Shown here: positions 17,501 to 26,920 of the stretch, one piece after another
Numbering within the stretch: position 1 is the first letter of the stretch
Layout: each line of letters begins with the position of its first letter
Assembly: GCA_020850735.1 (NCBI GenBank)
Contig: JADZEE010000136.1
Coordinates: 90,117 to 154,116, forward strand
Reading direction: 5' to 3'
Source: Gammaproteobacteria bacterium
Lineage (GTDB): Bacteria > Pseudomonadota > Gammaproteobacteria > JADZEE01
Length of the DNA stretch: 64,000 nucleotides
Notes under the pieces: model-generated
What the model saw: the letters and a program-made list of their open reading frames with translations, nothing else
Told to the model about the DNA's origin: nothing
Databases searched by the model: none
Translations under genes and position numbers: made by a program

Positions 17501-17841
17501 CGCTGCGTTCGAGCGGCACCCGCGGTGAGTACATCGCCGGCGTACGCTTCAAGGCCTGGCAGCCGCCCTCGGGACTGCATCCGGCCATCGGCGTGCACAC
17601 GCCGCTGGTGATCGACGTCGTCGACACCGCCAACCGGCGCGCGATCGCGGGCTGCACCTATCACGTGTCGCACCCGGGCGGGCGCAACTACGAGACCTTC
17701 CCGGTCAATGCCAACGAGGCCGAGGCGCGCCGCATCGCGCGTTTCTTCCATCACGGCCACAGCCCGGGGCCGCTGGAGCTGTCGGCGCCGGATCCCAATC
17801 CGGACCATCCCTACACCCTGGATCTGCGCTTTCGCGCCTGA
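14557..17841 (+). CDS. Transglutaminase-like / DUF2126 family protein
   Basis: [41 protein letters not shown]...[30 protein letters not shown]...[24 protein letters not shown]; DUF2126-like C-terminal half. Confidence 0.92.
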   Translation: [1094 protein letters not shown]

Positions 17842-18297
17842 GACGCCCGGGTCGGCAGGCGGGGTGCGCGGCTGAACCTGCCGCGGCCGTTGCGGCCGTT
17901 TGTCAGGGTTTATAGCGTAAAACACAACAGCCAGGGATCTGCCGGGAACGTCCCGGGTCGAGCGCGGCAGCGGCGACCGGCAGCTCGGGAGCGCGCCATT
18001 TATCACGTTGTTATTACGAGAATTTCAGGAATTTCATGGGGTGTGCGAGCGCGCTCGCTGGTGCAGGCTTTAGAGCAGTCCGTGGCCGTGCGCGCGTCTG
18101 GGTGCATCGTTTCCTGGACACAAAGCGTATCGTAGGTGCCACGCGTCGCTTGCCTGCTGCCCGCGCTTAGCGGACAATTCGATCTCTGCCCGGGCGCAGG
18201 ACGGAGCGCGCTCCGCCGCAGGCCGTCATTTTTTTGATGCGCTGCAATACGAGAGGACGCCGTGCGTTGCCGGGTGAACAGCAAGGGGTTTCAAACC

Positions 18298-19011
18298 ATG
18301 ATGACAAGAAATGTTGCGCTTACGTTGGTGACTCTCGCACTGGCCGGGTGCGCGACCACCGGCAGCGCGCCGAACCAGTTGCTGTGCACCGCGGCCGGGG
18401 CGCTCGCGGCCGGCGGTGCGGCATACGTGATCGCAGACGACGATAACGAAGACGAGGGCGCCGCCATCGGTGCGGCCATCGGCGCGCTGGTCGGCTATGC
18501 GGCCTGCTCACCGAAAGCCGAACCGCCGCCACCGGCGCCGGAGCCGAAACCCGCACCACCCCCGAAGCCCGAACCGGAGAAGGATTCCGACGGCGACGGC
18601 GTGGTCGACAGCCGCGACGATTGCCCGGATACCCCGCGCGGCACGCCTGTGGACGCCCGTGGCTGTCCGGAGATCCCCGATCTCGAAGGCGTGCATTTCG
18701 ATTTCGACAAGGCGACCCTGACACCCGCCGCCACGCAGATACTCGACGGCGCGGCGACGACGCTCGAGCGCAACCCGCACGTGCGGATTGAAATCGTCGG
18801 TCACACCGACAGCGTCGGTTCGGACAGCTACAACCAGGGTCTGTCCGAACGCCGCGCCGAGTCCGTGCGCAGCTACCTGCTCGACAAGGGTGTCGCGCCG
18901 GGCAGGATCACTGCCGAGGGCCGTGGCGAGAGCGCACCGGTTACGGACAACGATACGTCCGAGGGACGGGCGCGTAACCGCCGCGTGGAGTTGACGGCAA
19001 GACCGCGCTGA
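18298..19011 (+). CDS. OmpA-family lipoprotein with thrombospondin type-3-like repeat and OmpA C-terminal domain
   Basis: Lipobox LALAGCATT; DSDGDGVVDSRDDCPDTPRGTPVDARGCP; VEIVGHTDSVGSDSYNQGLSERRAESVRSYL-type peptidoglycan-binding motif. Confidence 0.9.
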   Translation: MMTRNVALTLVTLALAGCATTGSAPNQLLCTAAGALAAGGAAYVIADDDNEDEGAAIGAAIGALVGYAACSPKAEPPPPAPEPKPAPPPKPEPEKDSDGDGVVDSRDDCPDTPRGTPVDARGCPEIPDLEGVHFDFDKATLTPAATQILDGAATTLERNPHVRIEIVGHTDSVGSDSYNQGLSERRAESVRSYLLDKGVAPGRITAEGRGESAPVTDNDTSEGRARNRRVELTARPR

Positions 19012-19024
19012 GCCGGGCCCATGC

Positions 19025-19062
19025 AGGGCCGGCGCGCACGCGCGCGCCGGCCCTGTTTTTTT
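19025..19062 (+). terminator. Rho-independent terminator of the OmpA-type lipoprotein gene
   Basis: AGGGCCGGCGCGC-ACGC-GCGCGCCGGCCCT: 13-bp perfect stem, 4-nt loop, followed by GTTTTTTT. Confidence 0.9.
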
Positions 19063-19176
19063 CCCGGCGATACGAGTGGCCGCACGGCGTGATGGCGTCG
19101 GCCCGGCGGGGCACACTTTCTTGAGCTACCCCCGGCACCTGCCACGCGACGACGGGCCCGCCCGTGACGCCTGTTC

Positions 19177-20292
19177 CTATGGCATGCCGGTCCGCGGGCA
19201 CGCCGGGCGAGGCTGCGCATGAGCATGTAAGTTCTCTCCCAGGTCGGCTCCGGTGCCGGCGAGCTCGCGATAGCCTTGCCGATCCGCCAAGTCGAACGAT
19301 GTATCTGCGGCACGTTCGCCGGCTGAAGACATCGGCTGCGCACCAATCGTGATCGTGGCGCCGAGGCCCGCATACAGATAACGGGCACCGAAGGTGTTCT
19401 GGAGGATCTCGAAAGCCGGTTCGCCCGTGCAATGACCGGGCGCCATCCACGCGACCCGCCACGTGTCGCGCAGGGCGGTAGCGATGCGTCGCGTCTGCTC
19501 GTCGGTGGCGGGCAGCAGGTGCAGTCCGCCGAGTACGAGGTGGATCGGCTGCTTGAATGCGGCCGCCGCCGCGACGATCTTCTCGATTTCGGGGTGGCCG
19601 CAGCCGACGACCAGCACGATACCTTGCGGTGTATCGATGGCCAGGGACATTTCCATCACCTCCAGGTCGACGCCCCACGTACCCTTCAGCACGATCAGGT
19701 GCAGGCCGGGCGCGACCTCGGTGGTCGTCGCGACCCACCGGAAGTCGGCCTCGGGCCACGGCGTACCGAAACGCAGAGTCTCGGGCGGTTTGCCGTCAAA
19801 ATAGCGCATGGCGGCGGGCAGCGATTCGTTGCGCCGGTAGAAATCACCCGGAAAACTCGCCCCGAACACGCCGAAGTTTTCCCTGGGGGCGTAGATCGGC
19901 ACGTGCGGGTTGACGCTGAGCAGGTAATTGAGACCGCCCATGTGATCGCCGTGGCGATGCGACAGGACGACGAAATCCAGTCTGGCGAGGTCGACCCCCT
20001 TGGCCTTTACGTTGCGGGCGAAAATCTCCGCGTTGTTTCCGGTGTCGAACAGGATGCGCTTGTCACCCACCTCGATCAGCGCAGCAAAGCCCCAATCCTT
20101 CGTCATCGAGGCATCGCGCCCGAACGCGTCGTACAGCACGGTGATCCGGTTGCGCGCTGCCGCAGGCCGGGCGCTGTCTGGCTGCTCGCCGTCCTGCGCG
20201 GCGCCGGCGCTGCCGATGCAGGCGGCCAGGGCGAGCGCGACGACGCTCCGGCGCGGGCCTTTGCACGGCCTGGTGGTTGGCGTGGACATCAT
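19177..20292 (-). CDS. MBL-fold metallo-hydrolase with signal peptide
   Basis: ILFDTGNNAEIFARN...DFVVLSHRHGDHMGGLNYLL; MMSTPTTR start chosen; HxHxDH motif. Confidence 0.85.
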   Translation of the reverse strand: MMSTPTTRPCKGPRRSVVALALAACIGSAGAAQDGEQPDSARPAAARNRITVLYDAFGRDASMTKDWGFAALIEVGDKRILFDTGNNAEIFARNVKAKGVDLARLDFVVLSHRHGDHMGGLNYLLSVNPHVPIYAPRENFGVFGASFPGDFYRRNESLPAAMRYFDGKPPETLRFGTPWPEADFRWVATTTEVAPGLHLIVLKGTWGVDLEVMEMSLAIDTPQGIVLVVGCGHPEIEKIVAAAAAFKQPIHLVLGGLHLLPATDEQTRRIATALRDTWRVAWMAPGHCTGEPAFEILQNTFGARYLYAGLGATITIGAQPMSSAGERAADTSFDLADRQGYRELAGTGADLGENLHAHAQPRPACPRTGMP

Positions 20293-20509
20293 CGCTGCTG
20301 CTCCTGTGGGTGTCGGTGCGGAACACGGCATGGTTCCGTGCGCCGATGAACGATCGCGACTTTGAACGCGAAGACGCGAGCCGGCTTTTCGGCCCCGCGC
20401 GATCGGCCGATCACGAAGCGACGCCGGCCGCCCCGGTACGCGACGAACCGGCGCCCGCGCGCTGCTCAGGCGGGGACGGCGATGCGGATGCCTTGCCGGC
20501 GAGACGACG

Positions 20510-21190
20510 TCACGGGCGACCGCGTGCGGCGGTCCGGCGCGGCGCCAGCCCGATGCCGCCCAGCCCGGCGAGCAGCAGCGCCCACGCGGCCGGCAGCGGG
20601 ATGGTGGAGATCGTGTCGATCACCACTTGGTTCACGAACGTGGTGTTCGGCAGGAACAGCAGCAAGGTCTCGAAATCCGGGTTGGGAAAGATGTCCCACC
20701 ACTCGACCCGGTGGAAGCCGGGGAAGGTCTCCTCGCTGCCGGCGAATACGCCGGGTGGAAAGGTGGGACCGAAAAAGCCGGTCACGCTCGTCAGGACCGG
20801 CTCGAGCCCCGGTGTCCACACGCCGTTGATCTGGATCTGGATGTGTTTGACCGGCCGGTTGTCCGGAATGTTGGGGATCTCGAACAGCAGGTAGCTGAAT
20901 TCGAGGTCACCCGTGCCCGTGTAGCCGCCCAGACCGGATGGCCCCGTGCCCTCGGGCACGAATACCACACCCGGGAAGATGGTCGCGAACGGCGGTCCGT
21001 TCGGATTGAACAGCAGGCCCCCGTCGGCCGACGTATCGCCCGGAGCCACGAACTCCCATTCCTGCACCGTGCTGAAGGGATCGAAACGCAGCCACGGCGG
21101 CGCGACGATATCGTCGCCCGACGCCGCGGTTCCGATACCCAGCAGCAAAGCCGCACACAGTGCCCGGCACGCATTGCGTGGATCCACCAT
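20510..21190 (-). CDS. Exported protein with VPLPA/PEP-CTERM-like C-terminal sorting signal
   Basis: N-terminal signal ALCAALLLGIGTAASG; C-terminus IPLPAAWALLLAGLGGIGLAPRRTAARGRP. Confidence 0.8.
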   Translation of the reverse strand: MVDPRNACRALCAALLLGIGTAASGDDIVAPPWLRFDPFSTVQEWEFVAPGDTSADGGLLFNPNGPPFATIFPGVVFVPEGTGPSGLGGYTGTGDLEFSYLLFEIPNIPDNRPVKHIQIQINGVWTPGLEPVLTSVTGFFGPTFPPGVFAGSEETFPGFHRVEWWDIFPNPDFETLLLFLPNTTFVNQVVIDTISTIPLPAAWALLLAGLGGIGLAPRRTAARGRP

Positions 21191-21552
21191 GATGACTCTC
21201 CTCTCCCTGGCGACCGGCGGCGGGGTGACGCGCGGATCCTGCCGCCCAACCGAACCGTTTCAGATCCTATAGTCAAGCGCGACCGGATTTGCCAGTGCCA
21301 TGCAGCCGGCCGGGCGCCAGTGAGACTGTGAACTTTCGTCAATCGCGCCGGCTAACGGATTGGTAGCATTGCGATTCGGTTGCGAGCGGCACTGGCATAT
21401 CGAGCGCGTGGCAGCGCTACCGTCACGCACCGCAGCATCGCCGCTCATGCGTGACGGGCGCGGTGAATCAACCGTGACGCCGTTGCGAGGCACACAGGAC
21501 GTGACCCGCCCGATCTGTCTGCGGGGATGTCCGCGCCGGCACGGAACCCGGG

Positions 21553-22866
21553 TCAGGCCGGCGCCGCGCGAGGCAGGCGTACCGTCACGCGCAGACCGCC
21601 CAGCGCAGGGCTGCGGTCCAGTGCGATCTCGCCGCCGTGGGCGGTGACGATGTCGCGCACGATGGCGAGCCCGAGACCGTGGCCTTCGCGCGTTTCGTCC
21701 AGACGGACACCACGCGCGCCGACCCGCTCGATCTGATCCGCCGCAAGGCCCGGTCCGTCGTCGCTGACCCGCACGACCACCGTCGGCCCGTCCGCGACCT
21801 CGACATGCACGTGGCCGCGCGCCCACTTGCAGGCATTGTCGAGCAGGTTGCCGAACAGCTCGAGCATGTCCTCGCGTTCCGCGAACGGCGCAAACTGTTC
21901 CGTGCCCGCGCAATCGACCACCGCCGCGCGCCGTGCGTGCATCTTGCGTACCGCCTCGAGCAGGTCGTCGAGATCGGCGCGGGCAAAACGCTGGCCGGCC
22001 TGGCCGCTGCCTGCAACCCGTGCCCGCTTGAGCTCGCGACCGGCGAGCGCCCGCACCCGCTCGGCCTGGGCGCGGGCATCGGCGATGGCCGCCGGCGTGG
22101 CCTCGTCGAGATCCTGGAGCAGCAGTTGCAACGGCGTCTTCAGCGCGTGGGCGAGATCGGCGGTCGCCGCGCGCGAGCGCTCCAGTCGCTTGACCAGCGA
22201 GGCGAGCAGGTGATTGACCTCGCGCACGAAGGGCTGCACCTCGGCCACCACGTTCTCGCTCAGACGCTCCCGCCGGCCCGCGTCGAGCTCGCGCAGCTCC
22301 CGGGCTGCGCCGGTCAGGGACCGGAAAGCCCGCCGCAGCACGACGCGCTGCGCCAGCGCGAGCAGAACGACCCCGCCAACGGCGAAGCCGAGGATCCCCC
22401 AGTGCAGGCGCGTGCGATACAGGGCAATCGCAGCGATGTTCTCCGCCACGGCGACGGTGACGTCGTTTCCGCTCTTGCGAAAACCGGCCGCGTGCACGAG
22501 CAGCGTCTGCTGCGCCGGTCCGCGTGTTCGCCACTGCCGGTTGCTGCCGGCGGGCAGGGGCTCGACGTCGATGTGCTCGTCCCACAGCGAGCGCGAGGTG
22601 TAACTGCCAGCGGCGGTCACGACCACGAAGTAATGCCCCGAGAATGGCCGCTCGAAGATGGCGTCGACGCGCTTCCAGCGGGGCGTGCCGTCCGGATTGA
22701 ACTCGAGTGCCGCGAGCAGAGCCTCGGTGTCGTGCGCAAGGCGTTCGTTGATCAGGTCGGTGGCGAGCGAGTCGAGTAATCGGGTGGCGCCGGCCCACAG
22801 CAGCAAGGCAAACAGCGCGAGGCATAGTCCGAGCGCGAGCTGCAGGCGCCGCTCGATCGATTTCAC
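21553..22866 (-). CDS. Two-component sensor histidine kinase
   Basis: [20 protein letters not shown] (H-box), [12 protein letters not shown] (N-box), [27 protein letters not shown]. Confidence 0.93.
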   Translation of the reverse strand: MKSIERRLQLALGLCLALFALLLWAGATRLLDSLATDLINERLAHDTEALLAALEFNPDGTPRWKRVDAIFERPFSGHYFVVVTAAGSYTSRSLWDEHIDVEPLPAGSNRQWRTRGPAQQTLLVHAAGFRKSGNDVTVAVAENIAAIALYRTRLHWGILGFAVGGVVLLALAQRVVLRRAFRSLTGAARELRELDAGRRERLSENVVAEVQPFVREVNHLLASLVKRLERSRAATADLAHALKTPLQLLLQDLDEATPAAIADARAQAERVRALAGRELKRARVAGSGQAGQRFARADLDDLLEAVRKMHARRAAVVDCAGTEQFAPFAEREDMLELFGNLLDNACKWARGHVHVEVADGPTVVVRVSDDGPGLAADQIERVGARGVRLDETREGHGLGLAIVRDIVTAHGGEIALDRSPALGGLRVTVRLPRAAPA

Positions 22867-23534
22867 GGCGCCGGATCGTCCGCGAACACGTAGCCCTGTC
22901 CGCGACGGGTGCGGATCCGGTCCACCCCGATACGCTCCCGCAGCCGTCGCACGTAGACTTCGATGAGATTGCTGTCGCGATCGAAATCCTGGTCGTAGAC
23001 CGCCTCGGTCAGGCGCGTCTTCGACAGCAGCTGGCCGGGGTGCAGCATGAAGTAGCGCAGCAGCCGGAATTCCGTGGCCGTGAGCGCAACGGCTGGACCC
23101 CCATCGACGCTGACTTCCTGCCGGTCCTCGTCGAGCATGAGACCGGCGCGGTCGACGCGGGCGCGGCTCTCGCCATGCGCGCGGCGCAGCACCGCCTGGA
23201 TCCGCGCCGCCAGCTCCTCGACGTGAAACGGTTTGCCGACGTAGTCGTCGGCGCCGGCCTTGAACCCCTCGACGCGTTCGTGCCAGGCGTCACGGGCGGT
23301 GAGGATCACCACCGGTGTGGCAATACCGTCCGCGCGCCAGTGTTGCAGCACCGTGAGGCCCGGCCGGCCGGGCAGGCCGAGATCGAGCACGATCAGGTCG
23401 TAAGGCTCGACGCGACCCAGATGTTCGGCGTCGATGCCGTTCGCGGCGTGATCGACAGCGTAGCCGAGCTGCGTCAGGGCCGGCGCGAGGCGCCCGGCCA
23501 GATCCGTATCGTCCTCTACCAGCAAAAGGCGCAT
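22863..23534 (-). CDS. OmpR/PhoP-family response regulator
   Basis: [16 protein letters not shown]...[16 protein letters not shown]...[11 protein letters not shown]-terminal winged helix; overlaps kinase start by 4 nt. Confidence 0.94.
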   Translation of the reverse strand: MRLLLVEDDTDLAGRLAPALTQLGYAVDHAANGIDAEHLGRVEPYDLIVLDLGLPGRPGLTVLQHWRADGIATPVVILTARDAWHERVEGFKAGADDYVGKPFHVEELAARIQAVLRRAHGESRARVDRAGLMLDEDRQEVSVDGGPAVALTATEFRLLRYFMLHPGQLLSKTRLTEAVYDQDFDRDSNLIEVYVRRLRERIGVDRIRTRRGQGYVFADDPAP

Positions 23535-23554
23535 GCGACGGGATTCACGGGCTC

Positions 23555-23872
23555 TCAGTCATTTTCGTCGACTTCGATCTCGAGCAGGGCACCGGTGACC
23601 GCGTCGAACTCGTACTCGCGCACGATTCCATCGTCATCGAGCATCTCCACTTCGTAAATCAACCGGCCGTGTTCGCGCTCCAGTTCGGTGTCGAGAACCC
23701 GCCCGGTTGCGCGCTTGCGCGCCTTGGCCAGCACCTGCTCGAGCGGCATGATTGTCCCGGCCTCGCGCAGCCGCTTCGCTTCGGCATGGGAGTCGCCGGC
23801 GGCTGCGGGGCCGGGTCCGGCCAGCAGCGCAAGCCACCCCGACAGAATCAGCAGCAGACAATGGCGCGGCAT
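23555..23872 (-). CDS. PepSY domain-containing periplasmic protein
   Basis: Signal peptide; [42 protein letters not shown]. Confidence 0.88.
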   Translation of the reverse strand: MPRHCLLLILSGWLALLAGPGPAAAGDSHAEAKRLREAGTIMPLEQVLAKARKRATGRVLDTELEREHGRLIYEVEMLDDDGIVREYEFDAVTGALLEIEVDEND

Positions 23873-23955
23873 GACATGGTTTCCGGCTCGCGGCGCTGGC
23901 GCATCGGCCGCATTGTGCGTGCCGGCGCGCCAGCGTCCAAGCGCAGCTACTGTCG

Positions 23956-24516
23956 TCAGGCCCGCTTCATGCCCGTGAACATCGCGCGTACGAGGTTCTC
24001 ACGGTGCAGAAAGCTCGACAGCACGACACCGGCGACGTGGAAGAACACCAGCATCACGGTCGCGTTGGCGAAAAACTCATGCACTTCCTCGATCTGGTGA
24101 CGCGTGTGCCGGGTGGTGAGATCGTGCAGCAGCGCGAGCGGGCCGTGACCCTGGGCGCCGTAGAGCGTCATCCCGAGCACGCAGGACAGGGTCAGCATGA
24201 CGAGCAGGGCGACGACCATCGCCCCCCCGGCCGGATTGTGGCCGACATGGCGCGCCGCACGTTGCCTGATCTCGTCCCGCAGGTAGGCCAGCACCGTGCC
24301 CGGGGGGCGGACGAAATTCCGGAAACGCGCGTGCGGCGAGCCGACGAATCCCCACAGGACGCGCACCAGGATGAGAGCCAATATCAAGTAACCCGCGAAT
24401 ACGTGGACCTGCTCGAGCTCCTCACCGGTGAAATAGGCTGTCGCGAAAGCCGCGACCAGCGTCCAGTGGAAAAAACGTACCAGCGGGTCCCAGACTTTGA
24501 TTTGCGTAGTGTCCAT
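23956..24516 (-). CDS. Cytochrome b561 family membrane protein
   Basis: KVWDPLVRFFHWTLVAAFATAYFTGEE...GYLILALILVRVLWGFVGSPHARFRNF...EVHEFFANATVMLVFFHVAGVVLSSFLHRENLVRAMFTG. Confidence 0.93.
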   Translation of the reverse strand: MDTTQIKVWDPLVRFFHWTLVAAFATAYFTGEELEQVHVFAGYLILALILVRVLWGFVGSPHARFRNFVRPPGTVLAYLRDEIRQRAARHVGHNPAGGAMVVALLVMLTLSCVLGMTLYGAQGHGPLALLHDLTTRHTRHQIEEVHEFFANATVMLVFFHVAGVVLSSFLHRENLVRAMFTGMKRA

Positions 24517-24817
24517 GGCAGTCGGTTCTCCAGTTCAACCAGGTTCGAGACGAGCCTACGCGGCCAGGATGAAATCAAGCTGAAAGCCCGGGCGCTGCGG
24601 TGCCGGCGCCCGCGCCTGGCCGGGCCGCCACCCCGGCACCGCTTCCGTAAATATCCATATAATATCAATTGACATTCAATTCTCATGTCCTGATGATGGG
24701 CCCGCACCGGCTGGCGGCCGGACCCCGGACCGCAGCATCGGCTGCGGCGCGCGGGTCGCTTCCAACCGCGCATAATGCACGGACCCGGGACATCCAGCCC
24801 CAACGGAGGCCAGCACC

Positions 24818-26920
24818 ATGGGTTATCGCGTCGGTGTCGACATCGGCGGCACGTTCACCGACTTCCTCGTCACCGACGAGCAGGGCGCGGCACGTATCTA
24901 CAAGACCTCGACGACCCCCCAGGATCCGACCATCGGTCTGTTCCGCGGGCTGGACAAGGCCGCGACCGATCTGGAGCTGTCACTGGACCAGTTCCTCGCC
25001 CGGGTCGAAACCGTCGTGCACGGCACGACCATTACCACCAACGCCACGCTCACGGGCGAAGGCGCACGCACCGGGTTTGTCACCACCAAGGGTTTTCGCG
25101 ACGTACTGAACATGCGCCGCGGCATGAAGGAGCGCCAGTTCGAGAAATACCCGGCGCCGCCCCACCTGGTGCCGCGCCACCTCATCCGCACCGTCGAAGA
25201 GCGTGTGCTCGTGAGCGGTGCGGTGGAAACGCCGTTGAACGAGCGCGACGTGCGTGATGCCGCGAAGTATTTCCGGGACCACGGCGTGGAGGCCGTGGCG
25301 GTGTCTTACCTGTGGTCTTTCCGCAATCCGGCTCACGAGCTGCGCACGCGCGAGATCCTCGAATCCGAGCTGCCCGGTACCTACATTTCCATCTCGACCG
25401 AGATCCTGCCGCAGATCCGTGTCTACGAGCGCCATTCGACCACGGCGCTGAACGCCTACGTCGGCCCGGTGCTCACACGCTATCTGAAGCGCCTCGAGGA
25501 GGAACTCGAGCAACGCAGGTTCACCGGTACGCTGCTCATCATGCAGTCGAACGGCGGGGTCATGTCACCGCAGGTGGCCCAGCGCTTCGCGTCGAACACC
25601 TTGCTTTCGGGACCGGCCGGGGCACCGCAGGCGGGCGTGTTCTACGGCGGTACGCACGCGTTCCAAAACGTCATCACGGTCGACATGGGCGGCACCTCGT
25701 TCGACGTGGCGCTGATCAAGGATGGTGTGCCCGCGGTAACGACCGACGGCGTCATCGGCGAATATCGAATCGCATCGCCGATCCTCGACATTCACACCAT
25801 CGGCGCCGGCGGCGGCTCGATCGCCTGGATCACCAGCGGTGGTCTGCTGGCGGTGGGTCCCAAGAGCGCCGGCGCCCAACCGGGACCGGCCTGCTACGGT
25901 CGTGGCGGCACGCAGCCCACCGTCACCGATGCCCAGGTCGTGCTCGGTTATCTCACCGCCGAGAGCTTTTCCGGTGGTGAGCTCGATTTCGACGGCGAGG
26001 CGGCCAAACGGGCCATCGACGGCCATATCGCCACGCCGCTGCGGATGTCGCTGGTGGAAGCCGCGAGCGGTATCTACGAGATCGTCAATGCCAACATGGC
26101 CGCGGCGCTGAGCGTGGTTTCCGTGCAGCGCGGTTACGATCCGCGCGAATTCGTGCTGGTCGTCGCCGGTGGTGCCGGCCCCATCCATGCCGCGCCCATC
26201 GCGCGCGAGCTCCAGATCCCGCTCATTCTGATCCCGCGCGAGTCCTCGGTGTTCTGCGCCGCCGGCATGCTGATCTCCGATCTCAAGCACGACTACGTGC
26301 GCACCTACGCACGGGAAATGGACCAGGTCGACCTCGGGGAGCTCGATCGCCTGTATCTGGAGATGGCCCGCAGCGCGCTCGAGACCATTGGCAGCGAAGG
26401 CGTGGCGGCGGAGCGCGCCGAGCTCGCCTACTCCGCCGATCTGCGCTACGTCGGCCAGTTCAACGAGGTCGAGGTGTTCGCGTTCGAGGGCGGGATGCTG
26501 TCGGCGCCGCATCTGGAGCGAATGGTCGAGGCTTTCCATGATCGCCACGACCAGCTCTACGGCTACTCCATGCGTGGTGCCCCGGTCGAGCTCATCAACC
26601 TGCGGGTCACCGTGACCGGCCGAACCGACAAGCCGACGCTGCAGACCGTGCCATTCGGCGGCGAAGACGCCTCGGCGGCCCGCAAGAACACGCGCCTGGC
26701 CTGCTTCGACGGCGAGTTCCGGGAGATCCCGGTCTACGATGGCCTCGTTCTGACCAATGGCAATCTCGTGCCGGGACCGGCCATCGTGGTGCAGCCGACG
26801 ACGACCATCGTCGTGCCGCCGGACTTTGATCTGCTGTGCGACGAGTTCAATAATTACCTCATGTATCCCAAAGGCAGGCAGGTGCACGACCTGCGGGAAG
26901 AGCTGCGACGAGGGCTGTGA
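24818..26920 (+). CDS. Hydantoinase/oxoprolinase family protein, subunit A
   Basis: MGYRVGVDIGGTFTDFLVTDEQG...VVHGTTITTNATLTGEGARTGFVTTKGFRDVLNMRRG. Confidence 0.93.
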   Translation: MGYRVGVDIGGTFTDFLVTDEQGAARIYKTSTTPQDPTIGLFRGLDKAATDLELSLDQFLARVETVVHGTTITTNATLTGEGARTGFVTTKGFRDVLNMRRGMKERQFEKYPAPPHLVPRHLIRTVEERVLVSGAVETPLNERDVRDAAKYFRDHGVEAVAVSYLWSFRNPAHELRTREILESELPGTYISISTEILPQIRVYERHSTTALNAYVGPVLTRYLKRLEEELEQRRFTGTLLIMQSNGGVMSPQVAQRFASNTLLSGPAGAPQAGVFYGGTHAFQNVITVDMGGTSFDVALIKDGVPAVTTDGVIGEYRIASPILDIHTIGAGGGSIAWITSGGLLAVGPKSAGAQPGPACYGRGGTQPTVTDAQVVLGYLTAESFSGGELDFDGEAAKRAIDGHIATPLRMSLVEAASGIYEIVNANMAAALSVVSVQRGYDPREFVLVVAGGAGPIHAAPIARELQIPLILIPRESSVFCAAGMLISDLKHDYVRTYAREMDQVDLGELDRLYLEMARSALETIGSEGVAAERAELAYSADLRYVGQFNEVEVFAFEGGMLSAPHLERMVEAFHDRHDQLYGYSMRGAPVELINLRVTVTGRTDKPTLQTVPFGGEDASAARKNTRLACFDGEFREIPVYDGLVLTNGNLVPGPAIVVQPTTTIVVPPDFDLLCDEFNNYLMYPKGRQVHDLREELRRGL

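Noticed and set aside
17842-18297. ~450-bp intergenic region upstream of the OmpA-type lipoprotein, considered as a small RNA or prophage scar
   Set aside because: No convincing hairpin/terminator pair, repeat or ORF homology could be supported by reading alone.
21292-21396. Inverted 9-mers GCCAGTGCC (21292) and GGCACTGGC (21388) in the region between the VPLPA gene and the histidine kinase
   Set aside because: ~87-bp spacing and short arms; can occur by chance in GC-rich DNA, no promoter context established.
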